This document shows positions 22,245-34,700 of a stretch of 64,000 bases of DNA, in pieces (position 1 is the stretch's first letter; every line of letters starts with the position of its first letter). Where the stretch lies: NCBI GenBank assembly GCA_029851415.1, contig CM056742.1:150603121-150667120 (forward strand), read 5' to 3'. The position numbers and the translations under genes are program-made. The DNA comes from Eretmocerus hayati (Eukaryota > Arthropoda > Insecta > Hymenoptera > Aphelinidae). The notes under the pieces were generated by a model. The model ran no database searches, was not told the DNA's origin, and was given only the letters and a program-made list of their open reading frames with translations.

Positions 22245-23165
22245 ATGATCACGAATTCTCTGTAACTCTGCATACATGTTCAAAATGGTCTTCTCAAACA
22301 TATATGTCGGATCCAGAGAATGGACATGCCCCAAAATGGCGCTGTGACCCGATTATGGCCAGCAGACGCTTGGGGGGCCATCGAAATCGACACCTCAGGC
22401 CGAATCTAGAGATGTCCATTTTCTGTAACTCTGAATACATGTCCAAAATGGTTTTCTGTAACATATATGTCAGATCCAGGGAATGGGCATGCCCCAAAAT
22501 GGCGCTGCGACCCGATTATGGCCAGCAGACACTTGGGGGGGGGGGGTCATCGAAATCGACACTTAGGGTCGAATCTAGAGATGTCCATTCTCTGTAACTC
22601 AGCATACATATTCAAAATGGTATTCTCCAACATATATGTGCGATCCAGAGAATGGACATGCCCCAAAATGGCGCTGCGACCCGATTATGGCTAGCAGACA
22701 CTTGGGGGGCCATCGAAATTGACACCTCATGCCCAATCTAGAGATGTCCATTTTCTGTAACTCTGAATACATGTCCAAAATGGTTTTCTGTAACATATAT
22801 GTCAGATCCAGGGAATGGGCATGCCCCAAAATGGCGCTGCGACCCGATTATGGCCAGCAGACACTTGGGGGGGTCATCGAAATCGACACTTAGGGTCGAA
22901 TCTAGAGATGTCCATTCTCTGTAACTCAGCATACATATTCAAAATGGTATTCTCCAACATATATGTACGATCCAGAGAATGGACATGCCCCAAAATGGCG
23001 CTGCGACCCGATTATGGCTAGCAGACACTTGGGGGGCCATCGAAATTGACACCTCATGCCCAATCTAGAGATGTACATTTTCTGTCACTCGGCATACATG
23101 GTTCAAAGTGGTCTTCTCTAACATATATGTTGGCTCCAGAGAATGGATATCCCCCAAAACCCAGT
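22245..23165. repeat. Satellite-like tandem array, 162-170-bp units, dimeric higher order
   Basis: ATGGCGCTG occurs at 22335, 22499, 22669, 22831 and 22995, giving unit lengths of 164, 170, 162 and 164 bp. Each unit contains CTGTAACTC, AACATATATGT, GATCCAG, CATGCCCCAAAATGGCGCTG, CGATTATGG and AGCAGAC-CTTGGGG. Units alternate in two flavours (GGGAATGGGCATG with GTCATCGAAATCGACACTTA against AGAGAATGGACATG with CCATCGAAATTGACACCTCA), so the real repeat is a ~330-bp dimer. A G tract varies between units (up to 13 G near 22536). Partial units mark both ends. Confidence 0.85.
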
Positions 23166-23675
23166 TTTGATGAGAAACCAGCTCAAAATATCGTTTTTTC
23201 AGTCGTAAAGATCGATTCCCCCGCACTGTTAAACTGAAAGGCGGGTTTCCCTTGTCGTGTAAGTGTTTCCGAACAATTTATGATAATGAACATTTTTTCG
23301 TTTTCCATCTGAAAACGTCATCCTCGAGTTAGCTCATCTGTCTGCCATCTGTCTGCTGATATCGAAAATCTACAAGTTGTACGTTTCTTCTTTTACGTTT
23401 TCAAGGAATGGACATTGTCTATTCATATGATTATATGATCCTACGCGTCACTATATCATCTGTCTGCTAACTTCAGACTCATAGAAAATGTACATCAATA
23501 TTTTGGTCTTGGTATCAATTCACTACATTATATACAATCAAATACTCAAGCATAGTGATGACTAGATCCAAAGATACATCAGAGAGGATATACAGAGTCG
23601 AAACTATACCAGTCTCATTTATGCAAGTTTTCCGTGTATCTCACGAGTTTACCCGTAGATTTACGCTAATAACTA

Positions 23676-23874
23676 GACGATGTGGTCGCCGTGCACGCTG
23701 AAAGTTATTCGCGCTTTCGTCCGATACTTTTCAGATTTGGGGTGAGCGACAAGAAAATGGATTCAAGTTAGATGGTAATGAGTAATTGTCTTCTCGTCAT
23801 TTAGCCCAAATCGCAAGAGTATTTGACAAAAGTTCGAACAGCTTTCTGCGTGCACGATGCACGGCGACCACATC
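23676..23874. mobile_element. TTAA-type MITE family, copy 2 (~200 bp)
   Basis: The left end is GACGATGTGGTCGCCGTGCA and the right end, in reverse complement, is GATGTGGTCGCCGTGCATCG. The interior matches the family with GAAAGTTATTCGCGCTTT-like and GTCTTCTCGTCATTTAGCCC-like blocks. It is shorter than copies 1 and 3, and the flanking TTAA has decayed. Confidence 0.6.
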
Positions 23875-25536
23875 ACCAGTCAAATATTATAAAAATCCAA
23901 ATGAGATCAGAATTCAAAGCAGAAAATCACCAATGATGATCGTCGGGTTTGGTTGGCGCACGTATTTGTCAACATCGCGTTCAACCCTCAATGTGGTGCT
24001 TCCATGACTGCATTACTTGGAGTGCCAAGTCGCGAAATTCGCTCTTCCCATTACTCGAAAACGATCAAAGTCGAGGAACAATACCAAATGACCTCTTTTG
24101 TTTACAATTGACCCAGTTAGCTATAGTTTGAACCCGTTTCAACAATTCTAGCGGACTCATTCGAAGAAATTTGATTATAACTTCCACCAAGAAAAATTTT
24201 GAAAGGATGCATTTTCCGGGAAAAAGAATGAAGATCATTCTTGTAGATTGTTTAAAAATCTACAAGTCACCTCTTCACGAGATTTCCGAGAAACCAATAT
24301 TTTTCGATTTATAATTGGATTAATCAAGAAAGATCGAAAAATGCGTGCTTTTAGCATTAATTTATGCCACCCCCGATTCTCAAACGAAAATTCTTATCAA
24401 TATTGGTTTTTGGATGTGCCGTGTATTATTCGAGCCGAAAACTGGACGATCCGGAAGAGTTTAATCAGCTCAACCTAGAAGGTCGCGTCTTTTTCTGAGG
24501 CTTACTTTCCCCACTATCATATGCGGTACTTGTGATACGCCCAACCGACCGAATTGTAGGAAAACTTCCATCTTCTTTCTCCGAACTATTTCATCAAGTA
24601 AAATGAAAAATTTCCTGAAATAGATGAGGGTTTCATCTCAACCTGATCACGATTACGGTAGATTTTTGACTGGCAAATATTCTGAGAAAAAAGATCATAA
24701 TCAAGTTAAATACCAACAAGAATCAAGTTTTATTCGTTTTACAGTGAATACAACGCTGTCAGTCCTTCCTATGGACTACAAGAAATTATCGATTTGGCAG
24801 TGTTGGTAGTGTGGGCATAGATATGTTTAAACCTATGAGGAGTCACTCGCAAAATGTTGATCGTTTCATTGGATCTTGTAAACACTTTCCTTACTATATA
24901 AACTGATTCTTCCATAGTCCTGGTATGTACAATTAATAAACGATTGCAATTCGATATATGTGAAAAATCGTTGGTGGGAGTATTGAGCGTACTTTCACAG
25001 TAGGGAGTGTACATTATTCAGCACTAGCAATAAACATTCTTATCAAAAACATACTTAAATTCCTTTTCCCATAAATGATCTTCAGAACAATTTCGTATTA
25101 CATATTATTATACAATGATCTTATACTCTAGAATGTCGAGCGTAACAGAAATATCACTCAGCACATTTTTCATCAGTCAATTGGCAATGGAAACAATTGT
25201 ACCCTTATTGGATTACACAATTTGTTCGAATTCGTAACATTCTTCATATACTAAATCGATGAAAATTATTTTGTATGAGTATTCATTTGTAATTGTATGA
25301 GACAACAAGTCATTCATGCACCGGCTAATTACTCGAGAACAATTTAGAACAAAATGTTTCCATGGAAGTTTTAATAATCTATCCAGTCACTCAAGGCAGC
25401 CCGTCAATCAATTAGATCCTCAATCAAAGTTGAATCCAAGTATTTACAATGACGGTTTAATGTTTTCCAGCACTGAGCATAATATCGTACGAGGAACGGT
25501 CTTGGCGAACTTCTTGACCAAGTTTATGTTGATCAA
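23875..25536. other. Dscam 3' flank, probably 3' UTR plus intergenic DNA
   Basis: No coding exon found. The region immediately left of 25537 should be Dscam 3' UTR. An AATAAA on the minus strand at ~24729-24734 could end the transcript, but nothing proves it. Confidence 0.35.
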
Positions 25537-28500
25537 TCATACGTGTATCGTGAATTCCTGTCTCTCTTGCTCCTTGCGTTGCTGATGCCTGCAAAAAATT
25601 GAATATTCTGTTCATGTCCTCTGAGTATCAAGTATCTAAGAGTGATGAAAATATAATTGAGATTGATCATTACCTGGAGAGCATAGTTTCTACAGCCTCG
25701 ATGGGTAGCCTGCCAAGACTGCCACCATGACGACTTCCAATGGGCTGCCCATGCCAATCGCGAGTATCTCGATCCCGTTCACATTCCGCAGCTACAATCA
25801 ATTCACGGCTATCGCTGAAACCACTTGGTGGTAGAAGCGTCATGTCCTCAACAGAACTGCGAGAGTTGAGCGAACACTTTGTTAATCCTTTAGTATCTGG
25901 AGTAGAGGTCTACGTAATTATGCAGATCTAATTCATGTGTAATCAATTTTTTATCTTATCATTCGAATTTATTTTTGATATTTTGAGTACGATAAATAGA
26001 GTGGTCGGCGTTGAATGAAGAGTTGAATTAAACGGTTCGATCGAGTTGAAAAAACTCTCCTGTTTCATATTGGCGAATGGCGAAACAGTGTATTCTATAT
26101 ATATTCTTTGAAGTGTGTGAAGTATTTTCTCGGGATATGGTTTGAGGAATTGTTAGAAAAAAGTAGAGTGCTATTCAAAAGCAAACAAACCTTGGCTACC
26201 TTCGACTGGACCGCCCGCTAGGCTGACGGTTTCGTCGTCTGCCGAGTGAAGGTGAACCCTCGTTATTGGATTCGGTACTGGATTCGATACCTCGAGGGAA
26301 AGCGTCTGGAAATATCAAACGAGATCAATTTTGACAGTAACTTGAAAAAAATCGAACTGGCTATGGATTTCATGCCTCACCTCTACAAGGTTTGACGGGT
26401 ACTCTATAACTAGGTCCTGAGCATTCGCCACAAGGACTACCAGAAGTATCACTGCCAGATCCTTGGCGATTATTCCGCATTTTGCTCTCCGCCTCGGCTA
26501 TGCTTGGGAAGTACCGCTGCTTATGCCACCTAGGCGTTTTTGATCTGGATTAAATTATGGCTTATTCTTTCATTTGAGAGAAATTTGGTCGGCACCAAGT
26601 GGATTGAATTTGAAATTATCACCTTTCGAAATCGACGCTTGTACGTTCATAGTCTATGTGATTAATGTCTTCATTTTCTAAATGCCCAAAGGTCTTGAAC
26701 TGCATTGTGTAGTCTAAAGTTGCTGTGGTTACTGAACGATTGTCTCTGCCTGGCACGCTGAATGTTGCATAAGGGCTAATCTCGTACATTTCTGCAAAAA
26801 TTTTCAAGTAGTGTTTCAATATCCTTCCCAATCTTGGATGGAAATACGCTGCTAAAAGAGACTAGCAGAATGCTTTTCCAAGTCGAATTCTCATAGATTT
26901 CCGTTCATCCAATAAATGTATGTACTCAATTTCTTCTTCAATTCACGGGTTTTAGCAAATGAAGTGTGAAAGTTTTTGAACGATTGATTCAACTATTCCC
27001 AAATATTCCCTTTGCAACTCTCACAACATTCGAGAGCACCTAAGGAAATGATTCATCCTCAATGGGCTGTTCCATACAAATTTTTGATTTTATCTTGAAT
27101 TTAAATTTGAATGAAAGTTTTGGAAGTTTTAAAAAAGTTTCCACTCAGAATAATATTTGCAGTGACCTTAACTTGATTCCGTACAGTACCGTTCAAAAAT
27201 TCTCGATGGGAGATCCCTCGAGTACCCCGACTTGCAACAGCGATAAGTTGAATTTTATGCGTTGTATGAAAATTTTCAAAAAAGCATCTTGAAGAGCAGA
27301 AAAAATACTGAGTTTCATAGGGTTTGGATGATTTTTATCGAATATTTTTGAAGATCCTACATGGTGATGAAAAAATAGAAAATCTAAAAATTTTTTACTC
27401 TCATTGAGACACCTGCAGTTTTAATGCGAATGAAGATACGGCAATTCTGAAAAAAGTATCTTGTAGAACGGAAAAAATGCTATGTGTAGCTATTCTATGA
27501 TTATTTTTTACGTTCCGTGTACGAAGACTTGCGAGCTGTCCAAATCCCCAAAATCATGGTTTTTCACCGTTTTTTGTGCCGTTTCCGGTGATAAACAGTC
27601 ATTTTAGGTATCTATTTTGGGTATCTAGACAGGTCGTACATTCTCACACGCGGGACGTAAAAAATAATCAAAAAATGGCTACACATAGCATTTTTTCTGC
27701 TCTACAAGATGCTTTTTTCAGAATTGCCGTATCTTCATTAGCATCAAAACTGCAGATGTCTCAATGAAAGTAAAAAATTTTTAGATTTTCTACTTTTTCA
27801 TCAGCGTGTGACACCTTCAAGAATATTCAATAAAAATCATCCAAACCCTATAAAAGTCAGTATTTTTTCTGCTCTTTCAAATGCTTTTTTGAAAATGTTC
27901 GTGCAACGTATGGAATTCGACTTATCGCTGTTGTAAGTCAGGGTACTCGAGGGATCACCCATCGAAAACTTTTGAACGGTACTGTATTTACGCTCGATGT
28001 GAAGTTTCCGGAGGAAGTTTCGTAAGTTCAATTTTGTGCTTTCATTCTAAATACGTCTAGACCAAAACCGGTCCTATGGAATGGGATGAAATTTCTCCCA
28101 ACACACCTTTGTATAGTCACCTACCATCCAAGAAAATTTCGAAAAGATACATCGAAGGGCCGAGAAAAAATCGTTCACGAGAAAAAACAAGATACGCACA
28201 CGCATACACGAACAATGACCTAGAAAGATAAGTTTTTACGATGCTTTGACGGGTTCGAGATGGAAAGTGTAACTTACAATTGATAGGTACTAATGAAAGC
28301 TGCAAAATTTATAAGTTTCATGCCGATAAGTGGAGATTTTTTGATGAAAAAATAGAATTGAGCGAGAAAACTCGATTAAAATCTGTTGTAACGAATACAA
28401 TCCTTTTTCTCAGCGATGGAAAATTAGAAAATTGATAAGGACTTTGAGTGAGAATTAGTTTGTTCAAGGCCAGCACAGAGGTCAACTTTCATCTCATTCC

Positions 28501-28767
28501 TAGACCTCATACCACATGAGGTAGAAAAATAAGATCCTCTAATGTTTACCTGATCCATGGTCGACAGGAGGCTTGTGATTGTCTTGTTTGACAGGAGAAC
28601 TTGTATAAACTTGATGATTTCGTCTGTTGTCTCGTTCTGCTGTCTTCAGTTGAACTGTCGACATGCAACTCGATAGATGGTGATGTGAGTTGAGCATCTG
28701 GTTTTGTGAGCTCATTCCAAGACCAGTTGATTGTTGTCCAGATAAAATATCCCCAAGGTAGCTGCCC
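25537..28767 (-). CDS. Dscam: Dscam cytoplasmic-tail exons and stop codon
   Basis: Exons: 28767-28550, 26791-26623, 26544-26381, 26305-26200, 25856-25674, 25588-25537 (stop TGA 25539-25537). The tail has [15 protein letters not shown], a tyrosine motif conserved in Dscam tails, and a Ser/Gly/Arg-rich stretch ([15 protein letters not shown], then [14 protein letters not shown]). It ends [16 protein letters not shown]; the final T-I-H-V could be a PDZ-binding end, by inference. The 1.76-kb intron between 28550 and 26791 contains a palindromic MITE at 27184-27984. Confidence 0.88.
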
Positions 28768-31700
28768 CTAAAAAAGAAGGAGTTTGTGACTATCCAATAC
28801 TTTTGCCATGTTAGTGCACTTGTACTTTACAGTTTACAGATTTATTACAGAACTGTTGACGCCAGAGTAACCTTCTACGAGGATTTAGATAATGTGAAGT
28901 TACTGAGAAATTGGAAAGGTTGAACCATAATGTAGCTCCACAAAATTTCAGAAAATGCGAATAATGCTGACCTGCCATTCTTTTTGAGCATAACATAGCC
29001 AACGACAACGGCCGATATGATTAGAGCAATTGCACAGATCAGTGGTACCAAGACGTAGAATATTTTATAAGTTGAAGAAGCACTCATTGAGTCATCATCC
29101 ATCTCGAGATCATTGAGCGGTCCGATGTTGACTCCGCTGATAGTCGTTGTGGCGAAGTCCAACAAAGCCTGGGTTGAGCCAGCATCATTGTGCGCTGTTA
29201 ATCTTAGACTATACCATGTCGCTGGTTTTAAATCTCGTATAATGAGATTATCAGTTGCTTGGCTAGTCACGAGACTCCATTCATCCGAACCAGTTTTCTT
29301 CCGGTACTCAACTGTGTAATATTCAATAGGGCAGTCTCCGTTCGGCCAGCTGGTTAACAATAAACGTACTGCTGTTGCATTGGCAACAATGATATCTCTT
29401 TCTTTCGGAACCAGGGGTGCTGAAAAGAGTAGAAAATTCATTTTTTGGTGATAATTCACCTTTAACATGATTCAAGGAATCTATTCTTACAGACGGGGGT
29501 CAAAATCCATGATCTTCACTGTCTTGGTTATTTTCAAAAGCGCCTCTTAGACTTCCTAAACTCAACTCGTTACTAGCTTTTCTTACGGTACCAAACAAGG
29601 CTTTAAATCAGGTTTGAAACAAAAAATGAATTGAGTCAATTTAATACGCACTAAAATTGATTTTGTACATCACGAGATTCCGATAGTATCATGAGGGAAT
29701 CAGTGACAGTACTCTAGTCATCTTGGAGAATGCGTGAATGGGGAACTGCATGCTATGCAATTAATTACCTGTGCCCTTTGTGGTTGCGCTTATCAAAGGA
29801 CTTGGATCCCCAGTGCCTACTCGATTCTGCGCTGTCAAGTGCGCAACGTACGATGACCCGCATTTCAAACCGGTGAGAGTGAACTCTGTGTGCTCGGGAG
29901 ATAGAGCTATCTCTTCCCAGCCACCTTTATCTTTTTTGTAACTCAACACGTAACCTGTGGAATGAAATTCAATTCATGATAGTCACTGTATTGCACTTTA
30001 GAATACAAATACATATTGATTTTGAAACGAATTTGGAGTCAAGAGGGATCCAAGAACTGTCAGACTCTTACCTTGAATATTAGCTCCACCAGTATCTGGC
30101 TGATTCCAATAAAGTTTTATGCTATCTGTAGTTGTATATTGTAATTGTAAAGTGGGTGCTCGTGGTGGCATAACAACAATTAAAGTATAAGTAATGGAGT
30201 CATCTCCGTAAGTATTACTAGCCGAGCATGTGTAGTTGCCAGCAACTGCTTGCTCTAATGCTGTAATAAAATTTCAAGAGATATTAGTATAGGATGTATG
30301 ATAAAATAATCTAGGAATCTTAACCTACTCACCATGGATTTTGAGATGACCATCCGAAGTGATCTCGTGATGTTTACTCTTTGTTACTTGGCTATTTTTG
30401 TATGTCCACAGTGGCCGGGGAGTTGGACTACCAACAACTATACACGAAAGAGTTACCGAAGATTTTACGGGCTTTTTAAGGACCTGTGAGAAAGAAGCTA
30501 CTCTAGCTGGAGCTGAAATTTGAAAGATTTATCATTTTATCCTCAAGTTATTTCTTTTGATTGAATCCGCTCAGATCATTCATTACCAGCATTTCCTTTA
30601 GAGTCAGTCTTTTGAGAAACCACTGTCGTAGCTTCTCCTTCTCCCGGCGTGGTCGATGCTGTGACCCAGAACTCGTAAAGTTGCCTGAAAATATTTCATA
30701 CAAATAGTTATTATCAATCGATTGTAGATGACCATGGCTTTGTCAATTTGTTCTTCATCAATGCTTTTGCACAGTAATTCATACAGAATCAGGATAATTG
30801 AGGGTTGGAGTAGTTTGTATAGTGGATGAATAAAATCATAATGTTAAAAAATACATGTTGAAGTCTTTGTATGACTCACCTCTCATTAAACTCACGGAGT
30901 TCTTTCGTTAGCGTATCCGATGATGAAGAAGGTGGTTCATGGATGGTATACGTATTGTGTCTACTTGAACCTGCTTCTCTAAAATAGACTGTGTACTTTG
31001 AAACTCGACCATTCGGTTGAAGAGGTGGAAGCCAGGAGACCAGAATTGCATCGGATGACAAAGCCAGTGCCTTGATACCAGCGGGTGGACCAGGAACTAT
31101 AAAGCAACAATGTATGAAAATGATTACCCTTTTGATTATATTTCGTTATTAGGCAGGAAATCTTTCAAATTCACTTGGATCCGCTCTTTCATGGTATGAA
31201 AAAAATGTCGTAGCAATGGCATACATACTCTAATAAACCAAATGAAGGAAAGAAATCGTGTTCCAATGAATATTCCCGTCCCAGAATAATGTTTCTACTT
31301 TTTAATCAAACTGTTCAAACTTACCATCTTCCTCAGTTGCACAGTAAATAGGGCTGCTGAGTACACCATCTCCAGCACCAGTGTAAGCCAATACACGAAT
31401 TGAGTAGTTTGTAAATTTATACAGAGTGTGGAGATAAGTGTCATCACTGGTTGTCTTTTTGATCTCTCCCGTCGTTGAAATTTCCACTGTGAGTGACAAA
31501 AGGAAACTTTATGATGAAAGTTTTATTCTTCGGATTAGGAAATTTCAATTGAAAACGTACTGTTATCAGTTGGAACAGGACGATAAAAGACCTTGTATCC
31601 CTGAATGATACCACCGTGTTGATGAGCAGGAGGTGTTTCCCAGTGAACTCTGATACTTTGTGATGTGAGCGATGCACATGTTACCTTCGCGGGAGGTGCA

Positions 31701-34700
31701 CTTGGAACTGAAAAAAATAGAAAAACAGTTGATGAATCATCGTATGAACATTCTGCGCCTTTAACCAATCGTGCAAAGCATGAGCTCGAGCTTAATATAT
31801 GAAAGAGAAATGCAAATAGATTGATACTAGATCTTTACCTCCTTCTTGTGTGGTACCAGTAATTGAAATACTAGCAGGTCCACTCGCAATACTATTAAAA
31901 GCTCTGATGGTAATATCATACTTTGTAAAGTTTCTCAAACCAGTCAGTTGGACTTTGTTCGTTGCCCAACCGTTGACATTCAAACTTTTACTTTGGTTGA
32001 CACCAGACGTCGAAGACGAATGTTCGGACCAGGTGACAATATAACCAAGAAGGTCACCGTTACAAGATTCCTTGGGGGGTGGCTACAAAATTTTTTGTTG
32101 TTACAGTATTGAATTGAACTAAGGAGACGCTATGAGTCAGGTTGGAAATCAAACGACTCACCTCCCAGCTTATTATGAGCTCTCCGGGACCTGCAGAGCT
32201 CACTCTTATGTTCTGAGGAGGTTCAGTTGGTGCTGGAAAAGAATATTATCTCCAATCAAATCTCATAGTAGATTGTAGATGATTCAGATGGCTGGTTGTA
32301 CGATTCATATCTTTTATTACTGCTCTGAATAGCATAGGAGAGAGTGGGGCAAAATTGGGCAAATTTTGTAGTGGGGCTATCTGACGATACCTGGGGATAG
32401 GCGCGCTATGGGACTTTGAAGTTCAACTATTGAATAGATCGTATAACAGTTTTTAGACCCCTAGATCTCAGCGTTCATACTTTTTCTTCAAGTTTGAAAA
32501 AGAAAATCTGTCCAAATTCGCCCCGCGCTTGGGGGCACTTCTAACAAGTTTTGGGGGCAAATTTGGACAGCCTTTCAAAATTGAGGTAAACGGCAATATT
32601 CTTCACCTATTATAGTCGAATTCGCTCACCAAAACACGTGGTAATAACCCAAAATCAAGAGGTGACCTCACCCGTGACCCTTACATCCTCACATAGCCTC
32701 AACAAGCGGGCCATTTTAATATCATTTTTCAACATTATTGGAATAGGCACTTTATCAGCGCACTGCCATCTTCAACAATCAGCAATCAAATTGTGGCTTC
32801 GAACAACCGACTTTCTTTCTTTTTTCTTCATATTGGAGGTACTCATACTCGCCCTAAGTGAACAATTCAAATGATAGAGTGCGACAATCAACCGGGTATC
32901 AGCGAATGCAAGAGTGAAAATGCCTAAATCAAGCATTATTTTTGAACACGTTGAAAGCGACTTCTGACCTCTAATCTGACTCCTCTGACCGTCATTGGTC
33001 ATCGTAACTTCACATTTTCACCCAAATTCAATCATCTCACTCAACCTCAACATCCCGCGCTACCAAAAACTTGCACAAACGCACACGCGCCTCGATACGC
33101 GCAATTATCCTCAAAAAACAGGGACAGGCGATCGGTCGACCGATCTTAGATAGGATTCAGCATTGTCCAAATCCGCCCCGTCCAAATTGTCCAAAATTTC
33201 CCCCGACCCTTTTTTTGCGAAATCGCGATTACTAGTTTCCAATAAAACCAATTTTAACCCACAATAACTCAAAATCTTCGTTTTGTGATGTCGTTGTTCG
33301 CTCTCAAATGGCGATGAAGTTCGTCCAGTCATGCAGAAGCAGCGTAAACTCTTGCATTTTCAAATTGAACTGAACGATACCCTCGAAAAGCACCCCTATG
33401 TAAGCGTGGACTCCCAGTATCGTTTCAGGAGATCTAACCGCCATGAAAGCCTAGACTCGCCCCCGACTGAGTTATCTTACTTATCCAATTTTGCCCCCAT
33501 CTAAATTTGCCCCACTATCCCCTATATGAATGTATCATAAACGAGCATTCTGAGAAATATATTTTTCTACAGTACTGACCTTCTTCTTGGGTCTTGGCTA
33601 CAACTGGCCCTGTAGGTTCACTGACATCGATGGTGTTGATTGCAAAAATTCGAAATTTGTAAGTCACAGCTGGATGTAGTCCTCCGACTAGGGCTACCTC
33701 TTGATCTTCGCTTGTTGCTTCGAATCGTGTGATTCCTGTAGGAAGGAGTGACATGTTTTAGATCGAATCACATTGCTTTCGAATTAAAAGAATACGTTCT
33801 GAATGTAGTGAGTAGAATGGTTTGAAACGTTTCTATCATTGAATGCTCAACAATAAACCATAAGATATATCAGTCTTTGAATTTTTCGAACCTGTTGGCA
33901 GAAGAAATCGTGAGATAAAAAGAGATATATCAGTTACTGATCAGACTGCAATACATTGGAAATGATAGCACAATCTACCGGTTCCATGAAATATTATGCT
34001 TAGGATAATCTTTCTTGAAAATTTTCTCTTGGAACGTATTCATTTAGAGATACTTTAATAACCACTATGATACGATAGGCTGAAAGAAACGGCTGTTACA
34101 AGTTACGATGTCTATCTATTCAGACGATGTTTCGGTGACTAATATGGTGACTACCGTCGAGAGTGTTTTAGATCCGGATCATGGATTTGATTGGAACTTT
34201 TGAAATAGTCTCCTGATAGCACCAAAAGAAGAATCCGAAATTAGAGCCTCTAACGCTCCAATATTTCCGAGCTACAGTTATGGGCATTAGCATTGCAAGT
34301 GTACATATTTGTGGCTTGAACATAGGCCTATGTGAATAGTGCTAATGTTTTTGAACGTAGCTTGGAAGTACTTGAGTGTTAAGGTCTATAATTTGTGATA
34401 TCTTCTTTTGGCACCGGAAGAAGACTAGTTCCAAATTTTCAGCCAGATACGTGATCCGAATCTTAAGCACTCTCCTGGTAAGTACTATGATAAGATAATA
34501 AGTACAAACCATTTTGTGCTGCACTGGTCCCAGAACTGTAAAATGAACCTGGCGTATGTGAAATATTATGCGTCTTAGTTGGTTCCCACTCATCCTCGAG
34601 TATTCCATGAGACACAGGTTGATATTGAATGATGTATTCCCGGATTGGACTGTTGCCATCAAAGCCTTTGTTCCACGAAAGTTTGATCGATCTTGATCCA

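Noticed and set aside
22217..23021. Several 63-126-codon ORFs on both strands with shared peptides
   Set aside because: They repeat because the underlying DNA is a tandem array; unit lengths are not consistently multiples of three.
25316..25585. Plus-strand ORF over the last Dscam exon
   Set aside because: Antisense shadow; the minus-strand exon has correct phase, acceptor and stop.
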